Shown here: piece by piece, positions 9,750-19,155 of the stretch
Layout: the number at the start of each line of letters is the position of its first letter
Position numbering within the stretch: the first letter of the stretch is position 1
Origin: Labilibaculum sp. DW002
Lineage (GTDB): Bacteria > Bacteroidota > Bacteroidia > Bacteroidales > Marinifilaceae
DNA: 64,000 nucleotides
Assembly (NCBI RefSeq): GCF_029029525.1
Contig: NZ_JAKJSC010000004.1
Coordinates: forward strand, 124,001 to 188,000
Direction of reading: 5' to 3'
Translations under genes and position numbers: made by a program
Notes under the pieces: model-generated
What the model saw: the letters and a program-made list of their open reading frames with translations, nothing else
Databases searched by the model: none
What the model was told of the DNA's origin: nothing

Positions 9750-11993
9750 ATGACAGCTTTATTTGACTATTTATTACAAGCATCGGTAATTTTAGCCCTG
9801 TTTTATGCGATCTATTTTCTTATTCTTCGGAACGAAAGATTTTTTGTAGAAATAAGAATTTACCTAGTTGTTAGTATAATTCTTTCGCTCTTGTTGCCAT
9901 TTGTGAAAATACCTTACACGGTAATTGTCGAATCGGTACAATCTTCAGTTCAAACTGAGCTTATGCCAATGTTCTCAGGAGCAATGGAAGCAGCACCAAT
10001 GAAGCAAAACTACTTTACAATTCCTAATTTGCTATTGGCAGGTTATTTATTTGTAGTTGCGGTATTGCTAATTCGTAGTTTGATAAAAATTAGTCAGATA
10101 TACAGAATGGTTTTGGGCAAAGATTATACGGTAGTTGAAGATTGTAAGGTTATTGTGTTGGATAGAGCAATTCCGGCTTTTACATTTTTTGGATACATAG
10201 TAATGAACAGAGAGGAATTTACCGATGAATCTCGAACAAATATTATAGCACACGAAAAAGTACATGTGGAACAGAAGCATTGGATCGATCTGCTTTTGGT
10301 GGAACTAACAACAATTTTATTGTGGTTTAATCCTTTTGCATGGCTATTTGAACGTGCTATAAAACAAACGCATGAATTATTGGCCGATGAAGGAGTTATT
10401 GCGCAAGGCTGCAACATTGGAGAATATCAGGCGAGTATTTTAAACCAAATAATGGGTGTTGAAGTCATGGGCTTAGCCAATAACTTTAATTGCTCTATTA
10501 CTAAAAAACGAATGATAATGATGTCAAATGTAAAAAGCCCAAAAAACAGGCGCTATAAATTATTGATTGTAATTCCTGCTGTACTTGTGATACTTCTTTT
10601 TAACATGAAGATAGTTGAAGTTCAGGCTCAGGAAAAAATAATAGAAAAAGTAGTAAATGTAACAACGGTTACTGGACAAATTCTTAATGAAGATAATGAG
10701 CCAATTGCAGGTGTTGCAGTTTTGGTTCAAGATTCTAAAACTGGAACAGTTTCAGATATGGAAGGTAGATTTTCAATCCAAGTTCCTGAAGATGGCAAAC
10801 TGGTATTTTTAGGAGTTGATTTAAACAAAGAGGTAATTTCTGTAGAAGGTTTTATAAAGCATGGAAAGAAAACAGATAACGGCTACGATATGAATGTTCA
10901 ATTAAGTTATTCAGCTGCAAAAGAAGTTAGTGAAGAGAAAACTTATAAAGGAGAGCCTATTTTTGTTATTGTAGAAGATATGCCAGTGTTTCCTGGCGGA
11001 GCATTGAAATTAAAAGAATTTTATGAGGCTGAAGTTTCAAAATTGGATAAAAAATACATAATTGGTAAAAGGAGTTATGTTACCTTTCTTGTAACCAAAA
11101 CAGGCGAAGTTGCTGAGGCTCGTATTGCAAGAAGTTCCGGAAAGAAAAAAGTGGATGCAAAAGCTTTAAAGATTGTTATGAGTTCTCCTAAATGGAAGCC
11201 AGGCAAACAAAGAGGCAAAGCTGTTCATGTTTCTTATACTGTGCCGGTTAATTTTGGTGTGAAAAAAGGTGGAAGCGAATCTAAAAGGTTTACGATTGAT
11301 CCTAATACTAAAGATACTACTTATGTTTATGTTGATGAAATGCCAGTTTTTCCTGGTGGTACAAAAGCCTTACAAAATTATATCGCAGCAACAGTAAAAT
11401 ACCCATCGGAAGCATTTAAAAAAGGTGTAAAAGGAAGAGTATTTGTAACTTTTGTAGTGAATAAAGAAGGTGTTGTTGATCAAGCAAGGGTGATTAGAGG
11501 TGTTGAGACTTCTCTAGATAAAGAAGCATTACGTGCTGTTACAGCAATGCCAAAATGGATGCCGGGAATTGAAAAAGGCAAAGCTGTTGATGTTTCTTAT
11601 ACGGTACCTATTAATTTTGATATTACGGATGATAAAAAAATAGACGAAGTAAAAGTTGATGGAAAAGTATTCACCATTGTAGAGAAAATGCCAGAATATC
11701 CAGGTGGACCCAAAGGCTTACAAAAATATATTGGAGCTAATGTGAAATATCCAGCAGAAGCTCTTAAAAATAATATTACTGGTAAGGTATACATTATGTT
11801 TGTGGTAAATAAAGAAGGTAATGTTGACCAAGCTCGAGTAGCTAGGGGAGTAGAGCCTTCTTTAGATGCGGAAGCTCTTCGTGTAATTAAATCGTTACCA
11901 AAATGGGAACCAGGAATGGAAAAAGGAAAGACTGTAGATGTTTCTTATGTAGTACCAATTAATTTCGATTCTACCGATGATAAAAAGGAGTAA
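9750..11993 (+). CDS. M56 (BlaR1-like) metallopeptidase with carboxypeptidase-regulatory-like and three TonB C-terminal domains
   Basis: A 747-residue integral membrane sensor or protease. Hydrophobic helices occupy about residues 5-60 and 85-110. The zinc motif HEKVH (in IIAHEKVHVEQKHW) is followed by the expected downstream Glu in HELLADEG, and a further helix lies near residue 280. The periplasmic part begins with a CarboxypepD_reg-like domain (GQILNEDNEPIAGVAVLV) and then has three TonB C-terminal domains (about residues 405-505, 525-620 and 637-740). Each contains the P-x-FPGG or P-x-YPGG motif and ends in VSYxVPxNF. The second and third are very similar, suggesting a recent duplication. 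It would act on the adjacent BlaI repressor. The TonB domains may contact envelope partners. Confidence 0.88.
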   Translation: MTALFDYLLQASVILALFYAIYFLILRNERFFVEIRIYLVVSIILSLLLPFVKIPYTVIVESVQSSVQTELMPMFSGAMEAAPMKQNYFTIPNLLLAGYLFVVAVLLIRSLIKISQIYRMVLGKDYTVVEDCKVIVLDRAIPAFTFFGYIVMNREEFTDESRTNIIAHEKVHVEQKHWIDLLLVELTTILLWFNPFAWLFERAIKQTHELLADEGVIAQGCNIGEYQASILNQIMGVEVMGLANNFNCSITKKRMIMMSNVKSPKNRRYKLLIVIPAVLVILLFNMKIVEVQAQEKIIEKVVNVTTVTGQILNEDNEPIAGVAVLVQDSKTGTVSDMEGRFSIQVPEDGKLVFLGVDLNKEVISVEGFIKHGKKTDNGYDMNVQLSYSAAKEVSEEKTYKGEPIFVIVEDMPVFPGGALKLKEFYEAEVSKLDKKYIIGKRSYVTFLVTKTGEVAEARIARSSGKKKVDAKALKIVMSSPKWKPGKQRGKAVHVSYTVPVNFGVKKGGSESKRFTIDPNTKDTTYVYVDEMPVFPGGTKALQNYIAATVKYPSEAFKKGVKGRVFVTFVVNKEGVVDQARVIRGVETSLDKEALRAVTAMPKWMPGIEKGKAVDVSYTVPINFDITDDKKIDEVKVDGKVFTIVEKMPEYPGGPKGLQKYIGANVKYPAEALKNNITGKVYIMFVVNKEGNVDQARVARGVEPSLDAEALRVIKSLPKWEPGMEKGKTVDVSYVVPINFDSTDDKKE

Positions 11994-12018
11994 TCTTTTA
12001 TATATCAGCAAAAAAAGG

Positions 12019-12050
12019 AATGCCTCTAATTTAACTTAGAGGCATTTTTT
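12019..12050. terminator. Bidirectional terminator between M56 and tag genes
   Basis: A perfect 11-bp stem AATGCCTCTAA/TTAGAGGCATT with a 6-nt loop. It is followed by a T run on the + strand and preceded by a run of A (T run on the - strand), so it can end transcripts from both convergent genes. Confidence 0.9.
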
Positions 12051-12625
12051 CATTTAAGTTTTTTGTAACGAAAACAATCTATTGTATGATCATTTACCAT
12101 TCCGGTTGCTTGCATAAAAGCATAACAAATGGTTGGGCCTACAAATTTGAAACCTCTCTTTTTTAAATCTTTGCTCATCAATTCTGATTCTGGAGTCGAA
12201 GCGGGTACTTCAGATAGATCCTTCCAGGAATTTTGGATTGTTTTCCCTTTGGTAAAACTCCAAATGTATCGGTCGAAACTGCCAAATTCTTTTTGAACCT
12301 CAAGAAATGCTTTTGCATTTTTTATAGCAGAATTAATTTTCAGCTTATTTCGAATAATCCCTTCGTTAAGGAGTAGTTCGTCCACTTTCTCCTGAGTATA
12401 ATTCACAATTACATTAGGATCTAAATTATCAAAGGCTTTGCGGTAATTTTCACGCTTACGTAAAATGGTAATCCAACTTAAGCCAGCTTGTGCTCCTTCC
12501 AAAATTAGAAACTCAAATAGCATCAGATCATCGTGCAAGGGAAATCCCCATTCATTATCGTGATAATCGCAATACAAGGGATCTTCTCCAGCCCATTTGC
12601 ATCTACAAATATTCGAGTTTTCCAT
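12050..12625 (-). CDS. tag: DNA-3-methyladenine glycosylase I
   Basis: A 191-residue cytoplasmic base-excision repair enzyme that removes 3-methyladenine from DNA. The family features are all visible: the N-terminal zinc ligands in CRCKWAGEDPLYCDYHDNEWG, the LILEGAQAGLSWITILRKRE segment of the helix-hairpin-helix core, FVGPTICYAFMQATGMVNDH and the C-terminal DHTIDCF zinc-binding motif. Length is typical (187 aa in E. coli). It stands convergent to the M56 gene and 10 bp downstream of the octaheme cytochrome gene on the same strand, so it may be read through from that operon. Confidence 0.95.
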   Translation of the reverse strand: MENSNICRCKWAGEDPLYCDYHDNEWGFPLHDDLMLFEFLILEGAQAGLSWITILRKRENYRKAFDNLDPNVIVNYTQEKVDELLLNEGIIRNKLKINSAIKNAKAFLEVQKEFGSFDRYIWSFTKGKTIQNSWKDLSEVPASTPESELMSKDLKKRGFKFVGPTICYAFMQATGMVNDHTIDCFRYKKLK

Positions 12626-12635
12626 TAGAGTTCAA

Positions 12636-14930
12636 TTATTGGTTTAAAATAGCCTCAATATTAGCTTTGTCGTTAATATTTGGGAATTTTTCAAGTATTT
12701 GCTTAGCAACAGCTTTTGATTCCTTCGTCTGCTTGTATTTCACATGAAGGTTTAGCAAAGCTACATAGTAATTCTGATCTTCAGGATTAATATTGATTGC
12801 ACTTTTTAAATACTTAATCGCATCTTTCGAATTGTTCCTAAAATCATACATCATTGCGATATTGTAGAATATTCTTGGATTGGTTGTAGCCAGTTTCGAT
12901 GCTTTCAATAAATAGGTCATCGATTCATCGTAACGCTGGCGTTCAGATAAAAACAGTGCATAGGTGAACATTGTTGCACCATCATTAGGCACATTTTTTA
13001 AATAATCCTTGAGTAATATCTCAGCTTTTTCGTACTCACCTTTGTTGTTGAATAATATGGCTAGGTTAATCTTAATTGGATGAAGTAGCTTGTCTTGCCT
13101 TAAAGCTTTTTTGTAAAATTCTTCCGCTTTATCGTTTTGTTTGGTGTTGTAATAGAAGTTGGCAAGGTTGAATTTACCAGAAGGGAAATCTGCACTGTAT
13201 TCCAAAGCTTCCAAGTATTCTTTTTCGGCCTTTTTAAGTTGTTCTTGGTATTTAACGGGTATTTGATCTTTGTTTACAGTATTCAATTTTGTTGCACATT
13301 CAACTCTTATGGCTTTTGTCTGGTCATTCAACATTCCTAAAACTTTTTGAAAGGATGTTTGATCGTCCATCAGTAAATTTTGTAATGCATTGTAACGAAT
13401 ATGACCATTGAAATTATTCATAGCTTCATATAATACCTCTTTGGCTTTGTTTTGATAATGCATTCCCAAAAGTCGGATCGCCGTTGCTCTAACAATTTCT
13501 GGATATACTTCGTCTTGGTAAATATGTACCAATTCATCGAATCCTTTTTGACTTCCTGTAGTAGCCTCTTTAAAAGCATTACCATATTGAGAAGGACGAC
13601 CAATTCCGTGCCATTTGTTCACGTAATCAACTGCCCATTGTGTCGATTTATCGGCATGGCATTGGTTACAAGCATTTGGAGTTCCTAATGTTTGTGTTAG
13701 ATCAGGACGAGGAACACGGAAACTGTGATCATTTCTATAATCTGGTCCCATATAAAACTGTGCAGGCATGTGGCAGTTGATACAACGAGCACCAGCACCA
13801 ACTTCGAACTTAACGCCATCATCGGCAATTACCGCTTCACCTTTTTCACCTTCTAATTTGTGAAAATGATGATTGTAAGTATCGTAATCATCAGCTCTGT
13901 GGCATTGTGTACACAATCTATTGTCTTCAAATAAGCGCTTGGTGCTATGAACATTGTGGCAATCGTTACATTTTACATCGCGCATAAACATTTTACTCTG
14001 AGTAAACGATCCATAAACGTAATCTTCATCTAATATCTGTCCATCGATGTGGTAATTTTCACCGCTTGGCAAATTTGGAATGGTATGATTGTATATGTCT
14101 GCACTGTGCTTAAAGTCAGATAGTGAGCCACGTCGTGTATGGCAGCGTACGCATAAATCTACGTATTCTTTGTTATCAATTCCGCTCGTTTTAACTACCA
14201 AGCCAAAATTGACGTGTTCGTCTCTGGCATAATCAGCTTTTGCAGCCCATTCCAGGTGTTTTGAGGCAGGTCCATGACAAGCTTCACAACTTACATCTAT
14301 TTCACTCCAAGTGGTGTGGTAGGTGTCTGTTTTAACATCGTAACCTTTTACCAGGTTCGTGGAATGGCAATCGGCACACATTCCGTTCCAGTTCTGAGCT
14401 TGGTTGGTCCAGTGTAACCAGTTGTCATGCTCAATAATTTCATCTTTATAAACTTCCGTTGACATGTGATACCACACACTATCTTTCGAATTCCAGGTAA
14501 GTGGAAGTGTCTGTAATCTGCCACGATCAAATTCAATTAAATATTGTTGCAATGGATAGTAGCCGAATACATATTTGATCTCAAATTCTTCCATTTTACC
14601 AGTTTCGCCATCAGTAAAAGCATAAAAACGATTGTCTCGTTTGTATAATTTATGAGTCATGCCATTGTATTCCAGTGATTGGTTGTTAAAATCACCAAGA
14701 ACAGTTGAATCATTTGCATGATCCATGGCTTTATCATGATCAGATCCGACCCAATCGTTGTATTCATTTAAATGACACTCAATACAAGTTTCTTTGCCTA
14801 CATATTCAGCCTCAGCTATTGTTTCGCTGCTAGAATTATAAGTGTTAACAAGTAGGTACAATGGAATCGTAAGTACTGTTACCAAAGCAGCAAGAAAGCT
14901 TATGCGTTCTGTTTTTTGTCGATTATCCAT
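12636..14930 (-). CDS. Octaheme c-type cytochrome with HEAT-like and TPR region
   Basis: A 764-residue exported electron carrier with an uncleaved-looking N-terminal helix (about residues 10-28). It has eight CxxCH haem motifs, in order CIECH, CADCH, CEACH, CVRCH, CNDCH, CTQCH, CINCH and CNQCH, within the first ~430 residues, a layout like the cytochrome c554/NrfA-related doubled-CxxCH group. Residues ~430-550 look like HEAT repeats and ~550-760 are TPRs (for example NLANFYYNTKQNDKAEEFYK). Its ATG overlaps the Rieske stop codon by one base (TAATG), so the two are translationally coupled. In this operon it occupies the place of cytochrome c1 or f; that functional reading is inference. Confidence 0.9.
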   Translation of the reverse strand: MDNRQKTERISFLAALVTVLTIPLYLLVNTYNSSSETIAEAEYVGKETCIECHLNEYNDWVGSDHDKAMDHANDSTVLGDFNNQSLEYNGMTHKLYKRDNRFYAFTDGETGKMEEFEIKYVFGYYPLQQYLIEFDRGRLQTLPLTWNSKDSVWYHMSTEVYKDEIIEHDNWLHWTNQAQNWNGMCADCHSTNLVKGYDVKTDTYHTTWSEIDVSCEACHGPASKHLEWAAKADYARDEHVNFGLVVKTSGIDNKEYVDLCVRCHTRRGSLSDFKHSADIYNHTIPNLPSGENYHIDGQILDEDYVYGSFTQSKMFMRDVKCNDCHNVHSTKRLFEDNRLCTQCHRADDYDTYNHHFHKLEGEKGEAVIADDGVKFEVGAGARCINCHMPAQFYMGPDYRNDHSFRVPRPDLTQTLGTPNACNQCHADKSTQWAVDYVNKWHGIGRPSQYGNAFKEATTGSQKGFDELVHIYQDEVYPEIVRATAIRLLGMHYQNKAKEVLYEAMNNFNGHIRYNALQNLLMDDQTSFQKVLGMLNDQTKAIRVECATKLNTVNKDQIPVKYQEQLKKAEKEYLEALEYSADFPSGKFNLANFYYNTKQNDKAEEFYKKALRQDKLLHPIKINLAILFNNKGEYEKAEILLKDYLKNVPNDGATMFTYALFLSERQRYDESMTYLLKASKLATTNPRIFYNIAMMYDFRNNSKDAIKYLKSAININPEDQNYYVALLNLHVKYKQTKESKAVAKQILEKFPNINDKANIEAILNQ

Positions 14931-15391
14931 TATGCGTAGGTTAGCTGAGATTTGTTAAAAGAAGCTCTTTTTACAGGCTTTCTCGTATCAATAAGAAGTT
15001 CTCCATTTTCCACTTTTATTGGAAAAATATCTAGTGGACGAGTTGCAGGAGCAGAAATAACGGCTCCAAATTTATCGAACTGTGAAGCATGACAAGGACA
15101 ATTAAAACCTCCTGTTTTGGAATTGGTATTTACAACGCAACCAAGGTGAGTACATTTGATCGACATTGCCAAAAAACCACCATCTTCGAATCGTTTCAAA
15201 AAGAATTGACCAGTTAAAAATGGATATAATTTATTGTTATCGAAAGAAGAGGCTTTGCCGGCATTAAATAAGTCTTTTGCTCCAGACTTAGTATCTACCT
15301 TATTCACACTCCCTTTTATCAAGAATAAAGCTTCAATTGCTGCAACAGCAATCAAAATTCGCTTTATAAATTTTCGTCTATCTAGTTTCAT
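14930..15391 (-). CDS. Rieske [2Fe-2S] protein of a cytochrome bc-type complex
   Basis: A 153-residue membrane-anchored iron-sulfur protein. I use the ATG at 15391 (MKLDRRKFIKRIL); the upstream in-frame TTG at 15409 is less likely. The N-terminus has a twin-arginine-like DRRKFIKR motif and a hydrophobic anchor (LIAVAAIEALFLI). The cluster ligands are in CTHLGC (about residues 80-85) and CPCH (98-101), including both disulfide cysteines. It lies 21 bp after the cytochrome b stop codon and overlaps the octaheme cytochrome start by one base. The operon order is cytochrome b, Rieske, multihaem c. Confidence 0.93.
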   Translation of the reverse strand: MKLDRRKFIKRILIAVAAIEALFLIKGSVNKVDTKSGAKDLFNAGKASSFDNNKLYPFLTGQFFLKRFEDGGFLAMSIKCTHLGCVVNTNSKTGGFNCPCHASQFDKFGAVISAPATRPLDIFPIKVENGELLIDTRKPVKRASFNKSQLTYA

Positions 15392-15412
15392 TATGCTATC
15401 GTAATTCAATAT

Positions 15413-16699
15413 TTAAAAAATCAACAACATTCCTTCTCCTCTTAGTAAAAGGGAAATGAGTAGCATGCTTATGTAGGATGCCAATATAATACTTGTACTT
15501 GCCATGATTAGTTCAGTGCGATTGGCTTGATGTTTCTTCTTCCAAAATAGCAGGAAGGCAACAACAGGAATCATATACAATAGGAAAGGAATTAAGCCAG
15601 TTGATATGATGCTAGGCCAGTTGGAAAGCCATAAATCAAAATGAAGAAAATGGTCAAGAATATAGATCAATACAAAAGTATATAGAAAAGAACCTATGCT
15701 TGATTGTATGGTGATTTTTTTACCTAAAGGAGAATTGAACCAAACACCAATATTAAGATTGGTGTACTTGTAATAAGGAAGTCCAAAAAAGAATAATGCA
15801 GCCGAGAATGGAATAATTACAGCACTAAAGAACGGATGTAAATGCAATAGTAATTCCTGAGCACCTAAAAAATACCATGGAGCCTTACTTGGGTTAGGAC
15901 TTTTTAAAGGATTTGCTTCTTCAAGCAGTGGAGCGTCATAAAATACTGACACTAAGAAAAGTCCTGCAATTACAATACTTGCAAGCATAATTTCTTTAGG
16001 AACTAAATTAGAAATCACATCAACCTTTTGTTTTTCCTCTTGTTGAGGAAGTGCAATCCCACCAGCTTTTCGTACCAGCCAAAAGTGCATGCTCATTAAA
16101 ATAATAAACAAAATTGGAATGATTCCTGTGTGTAATGTATAGAAGTTGATAAGCGTATTTCCATCAACAGTATGACTACCACGAATCGCGTAAGCTAGAG
16201 AATCACCTATTAATGGGATGTACTCGGCAATTTGAGTAATTACGGTAATTGCCCAATAAGCTAACTGATCCCAGGGCAAAAGATATCCTGTAAAGCTAGA
16301 TGCCAATACCAAAAACATCATAAACAAACCATAAATCCAATTCTCAGCTCTTTTTAAATGAAAACTTTGTGAGTAGTAAGTTCTTATCAAATGTAAAAAG
16401 GAAACCAAGACCATCAATTTTGCTGATAAATGATGCAGGTTGCGAATGAACTGACCAAACATTGTATTGTTCTTTAAACCTAAAATTGAATCGTAGGCAT
16501 GCTGAACTGTTGGGATGTAAGAAAATCGAAGTAATAAACCTGTTATCGAGAGAATTATGAATAGTAATGCACAAACACCTCCTAAGCCGAAAGTTCGGTT
16601 GAATTTGACAGCTCGTGAATCAATTTTTGTTGGATGTAAATGCAGAAAAAACTTTTCTAATGATGATGAGGTCTTATCTTCAGTATTCTTCTTAGTCAT
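15413..16699 (-). CDS. Cytochrome b (b6 plus subunit-IV-like fusion) of a quinol-oxidising complex
   Basis: A 428-residue membrane protein with about eight helices. Haem-b ligands are visible as H89/H103 and H190/H205. The spacings of 14 and 15 residues are those of b6-type rather than mitochondrial-type cytochromes b, and the segment LPWDQLAYWA also looks b6-like. The C-terminal half resembles subunit IV and has PWYFLGAQE at the Qo site, where PEWY is usual, preceded by NPSKA. It is the first gene of the operon. With the Rieske and octaheme proteins it should form a quinol:electron-acceptor oxidoreductase in the inner membrane. Confidence 0.92.
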   Translation of the reverse strand: MTKKNTEDKTSSSLEKFFLHLHPTKIDSRAVKFNRTFGLGGVCALLFIILSITGLLLRFSYIPTVQHAYDSILGLKNNTMFGQFIRNLHHLSAKLMVLVSFLHLIRTYYSQSFHLKRAENWIYGLFMMFLVLASSFTGYLLPWDQLAYWAITVITQIAEYIPLIGDSLAYAIRGSHTVDGNTLINFYTLHTGIIPILFIILMSMHFWLVRKAGGIALPQQEEKQKVDVISNLVPKEIMLASIVIAGLFLVSVFYDAPLLEEANPLKSPNPSKAPWYFLGAQELLLHLHPFFSAVIIPFSAALFFFGLPYYKYTNLNIGVWFNSPLGKKITIQSSIGSFLYTFVLIYILDHFLHFDLWLSNWPSIISTGLIPFLLYMIPVVAFLLFWKKKHQANRTELIMASTSIILASYISMLLISLLLRGEGMLLIF

Positions 16700-17049
16700 T
16701 ACAGGGATTATGTGATTAATAATGTGATTACAAAGAAAGCGAAAATGGATTGAATCTAAAAGAAAATAAAACGAACGCTACTGGTAGGTAATGGTAGTAT
16801 TGATCCTATTTAAAGGGGGATATTCATTTTTGGAGTGTAATTACCTTTAGGTGAGTAGGTTGTGTGTTTCTTAGAAGTGTTTGTTTTCAGATAAAAATAG
16901 AGGTTGGCTAATCTTTTTTAGTTAATTTTATCATCTAAATAATGTAAGTAGTTGGAAGAGTTGATGTTGTAAAGATAAAATCAATTATCAATAATTTGTG
17001 TGGCAGATTATGAAACAGTATGTATTGAAAATGTAATTATAATAGTAAG
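16700..17049. other. Divergent intergenic region, cytochrome operon / sulfatase
   Basis: About 350 bp between the divergent cytochrome b and sulfatase genes. It must hold the promoters of both, but I see no convincing TAnnTTTG box with a paired -33 element, no strong hairpin and no open reading frame worth calling. Confidence 0.5.
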
Positions 17050-18561
17050 ATGAAATTAAAATTATTGCTTTCCATTTCTTTTGTATCCATTTTAATGGGA
17101 TGTTCTGGAAAAAAAATTGAAAAGAAACAACCCAACATTATCTTTCTTTTTGCAGATGATCAGTGTTACAACACAGTACATGCTTTAGGGAATGAGGAGA
17201 TAATTACTCCTAATCTTGATAAAATGGTTGAGGAGGGAGCAACATTTGCTCAAGCATTTAACATGGGAGCCTGGACTGGTGCAGTTTGTGCTAGTAGTAG
17301 AGCGATGTTGAATACCGGAAGATTTGTATGGAGAGCGTATGATTACGAAAACAAGCAAAAAGAATTGGTTGATAATGGGCAAATGTGGTCTCAAATTATG
17401 CAATCGGCAGGATATGATACTTACATGACAGGAAAGTGGCACGTGAAAACAGCTCCACCTAAAATATTTAACCATACCGTTCATATTCGTCCTGGCATGC
17501 CTAAAGATAATTGGGATCATGCAAAGCAAGTAAAACTGTTCGCGGAATTAGATGCTAAAAATGGCAATCCTGAAGATATTATGCCTTTTGGATACAATCG
17601 TCCACAGAGTGAGTCAGATATAAGCTGGACTCCTTGGGATAAGAATAATGGTGGTTTTTGGAATGGAGGAAAACATTGGAGTGAAGTTTTGAAGGATGAT
17701 GCGATCACCTTTATTGATTCTGCTAAAGGAAAAGAGAAGCCGTTCTTCATGTATTTAGCTTTTAACGCTCCACATGATCCTCGTCAATCTCCAAAAGAAT
17801 TTTTAGATATGTATCCCTTGGAAAATATTTCTGTTCCAGAGTCTTTTCTTCCGATGTATCCATATAAAGATAGCATTGGTTGTGGTCCTGCTTTGCGTGA
17901 TGCTGCTTTGGCTCCATTTCCTCGTACAGAATATGCAATTAAAAAGCATCGCCAGGAATATTATGCTTTAATTACGCATTTGGATCATCAAATTGGGGAG
18001 ATCATTAAAGCACTTAAGGAATCAGGTGAAATGGATAATACCTATATCTTTTATACTGCCGATCACGGTTTAGCTGTTGGAGAAAATGGCTTGCTTGGTA
18101 AGCAAAATATGTACGATCATTCTATGCGCCCACCTTTGTTTGTTGTTGGCCCTGATATCCCGAAAGGGAAGAAGATTGATGCTGAGGTTTATTTGCAAGA
18201 TATTATGGCTTCATCTATTGAATTAGCAGGTTTGCCAAAGCCTGAGTATATTGAATTCAAAAGTTTTATGTCTTTGGCGCGAGGTGAGCAGACAGAGTCG
18301 AATTACGATGCAATTTATGGATGCTACAAAGCTGATTTACAGCGAATGATTCGAACAGATGGATTTAAATTGATTGTTTATCCTCATGGAAAAATAATGA
18401 GGTTGTACGATTTAAGAGAAGATCCAAATGAAATGAATGATTTGGCAAACAAACCTGAGTTTAAAGGGAAAATTAAAGAATTGTTTACAAAATTGGTGGC
18501 ACTTCAACAAGATATGGATGACCCATTAGATTTGACAAAAATATTCACACCATTGCAATAA
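17050..18561 (+). CDS. Type I sulfatase (formylglycine-dependent), lipoprotein
   Basis: A 503-residue sulfatase that would remove sulfate esters from a glycan. The N-terminus is a lipoprotein signal (SILMGCSGK, lipidated Cys about residue 18). The catalytic region is C80-A-S-S-R84 followed by LNTG, matching the C-x-P/A-x-R...TG modification motif except for Ser at the third position. Metal ligands appear in FLFADDQ and in YTADHG. It is monocistronic, with a terminator-like hairpin at 18574-18602. No anaerobic or FGE-type maturase is seen in the window, so activation must come from elsewhere in the genome. Substrate unknown. Confidence 0.9.
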   Translation: MKLKLLLSISFVSILMGCSGKKIEKKQPNIIFLFADDQCYNTVHALGNEEIITPNLDKMVEEGATFAQAFNMGAWTGAVCASSRAMLNTGRFVWRAYDYENKQKELVDNGQMWSQIMQSAGYDTYMTGKWHVKTAPPKIFNHTVHIRPGMPKDNWDHAKQVKLFAELDAKNGNPEDIMPFGYNRPQSESDISWTPWDKNNGGFWNGGKHWSEVLKDDAITFIDSAKGKEKPFFMYLAFNAPHDPRQSPKEFLDMYPLENISVPESFLPMYPYKDSIGCGPALRDAALAPFPRTEYAIKKHRQEYYALITHLDHQIGEIIKALKESGEMDNTYIFYTADHGLAVGENGLLGKQNMYDHSMRPPLFVVGPDIPKGKKIDAEVYLQDIMASSIELAGLPKPEYIEFKSFMSLARGEQTESNYDAIYGCYKADLQRMIRTDGFKLIVYPHGKIMRLYDLREDPNEMNDLANKPEFKGKIKELFTKLVALQQDMDDPLDLTKIFTPLQ

Positions 18562-18573
18562 CAAGATATTAGA

Positions 18574-18602
18574 AGGGATGCTTATTGGTATCCTTTTTTT
18601 TT
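18574..18602 (+). terminator. Terminator after the sulfatase gene
   Basis: The hairpin GGATGC/GTATCC (one G-T pair) is followed by nine T, 13 bp after the stop codon. Confidence 0.75.
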
Positions 18603-18734
18603 GCAGAAAACGAAGATTTTTGGAGGGAAAAGGAAAAATTGTCAACTTTTCGGGAATTATCATCCTCGGAGAATCTTTAAATTGTCCTCATCTTTGTATC
18701 ATTAGATAAAACGAATAAGATTAAAACTAAAAAT

Positions 18735-19049
18735 ATGAGAACAATTGAAAGTGCTACAGAATTGGAGAAATTACTTAAAGAAGATAAAGCAATATTGTTA
18801 GATTTTTATGCTGATACATGTCCTCCTTGTCAAGCAATAATGCCAATTGTGGAAAAGTTAGCAGCCGAATATGAAGGAAAAGTTGACTTTCAAAAAGTGG
18901 ATGTGCATAAATTTCCTGAATTGAGAACAAAATACGGAATTGGGAGCATACCAACTTTACTATTTGTGAAAAAAACTGAAGTTGTAGATAAAACAGTTGG
19001 AGTAGTTGCTGAATCTGTTTTAGTAGAGAAATTAAACAAATTAATTTAA
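18735..19049 (+). CDS. Thioredoxin with CPPC active site
   Basis: A 104-residue cytoplasmic thioredoxin fold protein without a signal peptide. The active site is C29-P-P-C32 (DTCPPCQ), where the canonical thioredoxin has CGPC. Pro opposite the active site is seen in GSIPTLLF. A CPPC site usually shifts the redox potential, so this may be a dedicated reductant or oxidoreductase and not the main thioredoxin. It is monocistronic and followed by a strong hairpin. Confidence 0.92.
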   Translation: MRTIESATELEKLLKEDKAILLDFYADTCPPCQAIMPIVEKLAAEYEGKVDFQKVDVHKFPELRTKYGIGSIPTLLFVKKTEVVDKTVGVVAESVLVEKLNKLI

Positions 19050-19090
19050 GCCTTAGGATCGTGCCTATTTTAACATTCGCATATATTACA

Positions 19091-19136
19091 AGTGCTGTTA
19101 CATTCCTTTGGGAACGATAACAGCACTTATTTTTAT
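19091..19136 (+). terminator. Terminator after the thioredoxin gene
   Basis: A perfect 10-bp stem AGTGCTGTTA/TAACAGCACT with a 17-nt loop followed by TTATTTTTATT. It lies between the convergent thioredoxin and M56 genes. Confidence 0.85.
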
Positions 19137-19155
19137 TATCCTAATTTGTATTCTT

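Noticed and set aside
9376-11993. Beta-lactam resistance operon
   Set aside because: Although BlaI/BlaR1-like genes are present twice, no beta-lactamase or PBP2a gene lies near either pair and the M56 proteins carry TonB domains, not a penicillin-binding sensor.
15392-15409. TTG start adding six residues to the Rieske protein
   Set aside because: The ATG at 15391 is directly followed by the expected twin-arginine-like sequence.
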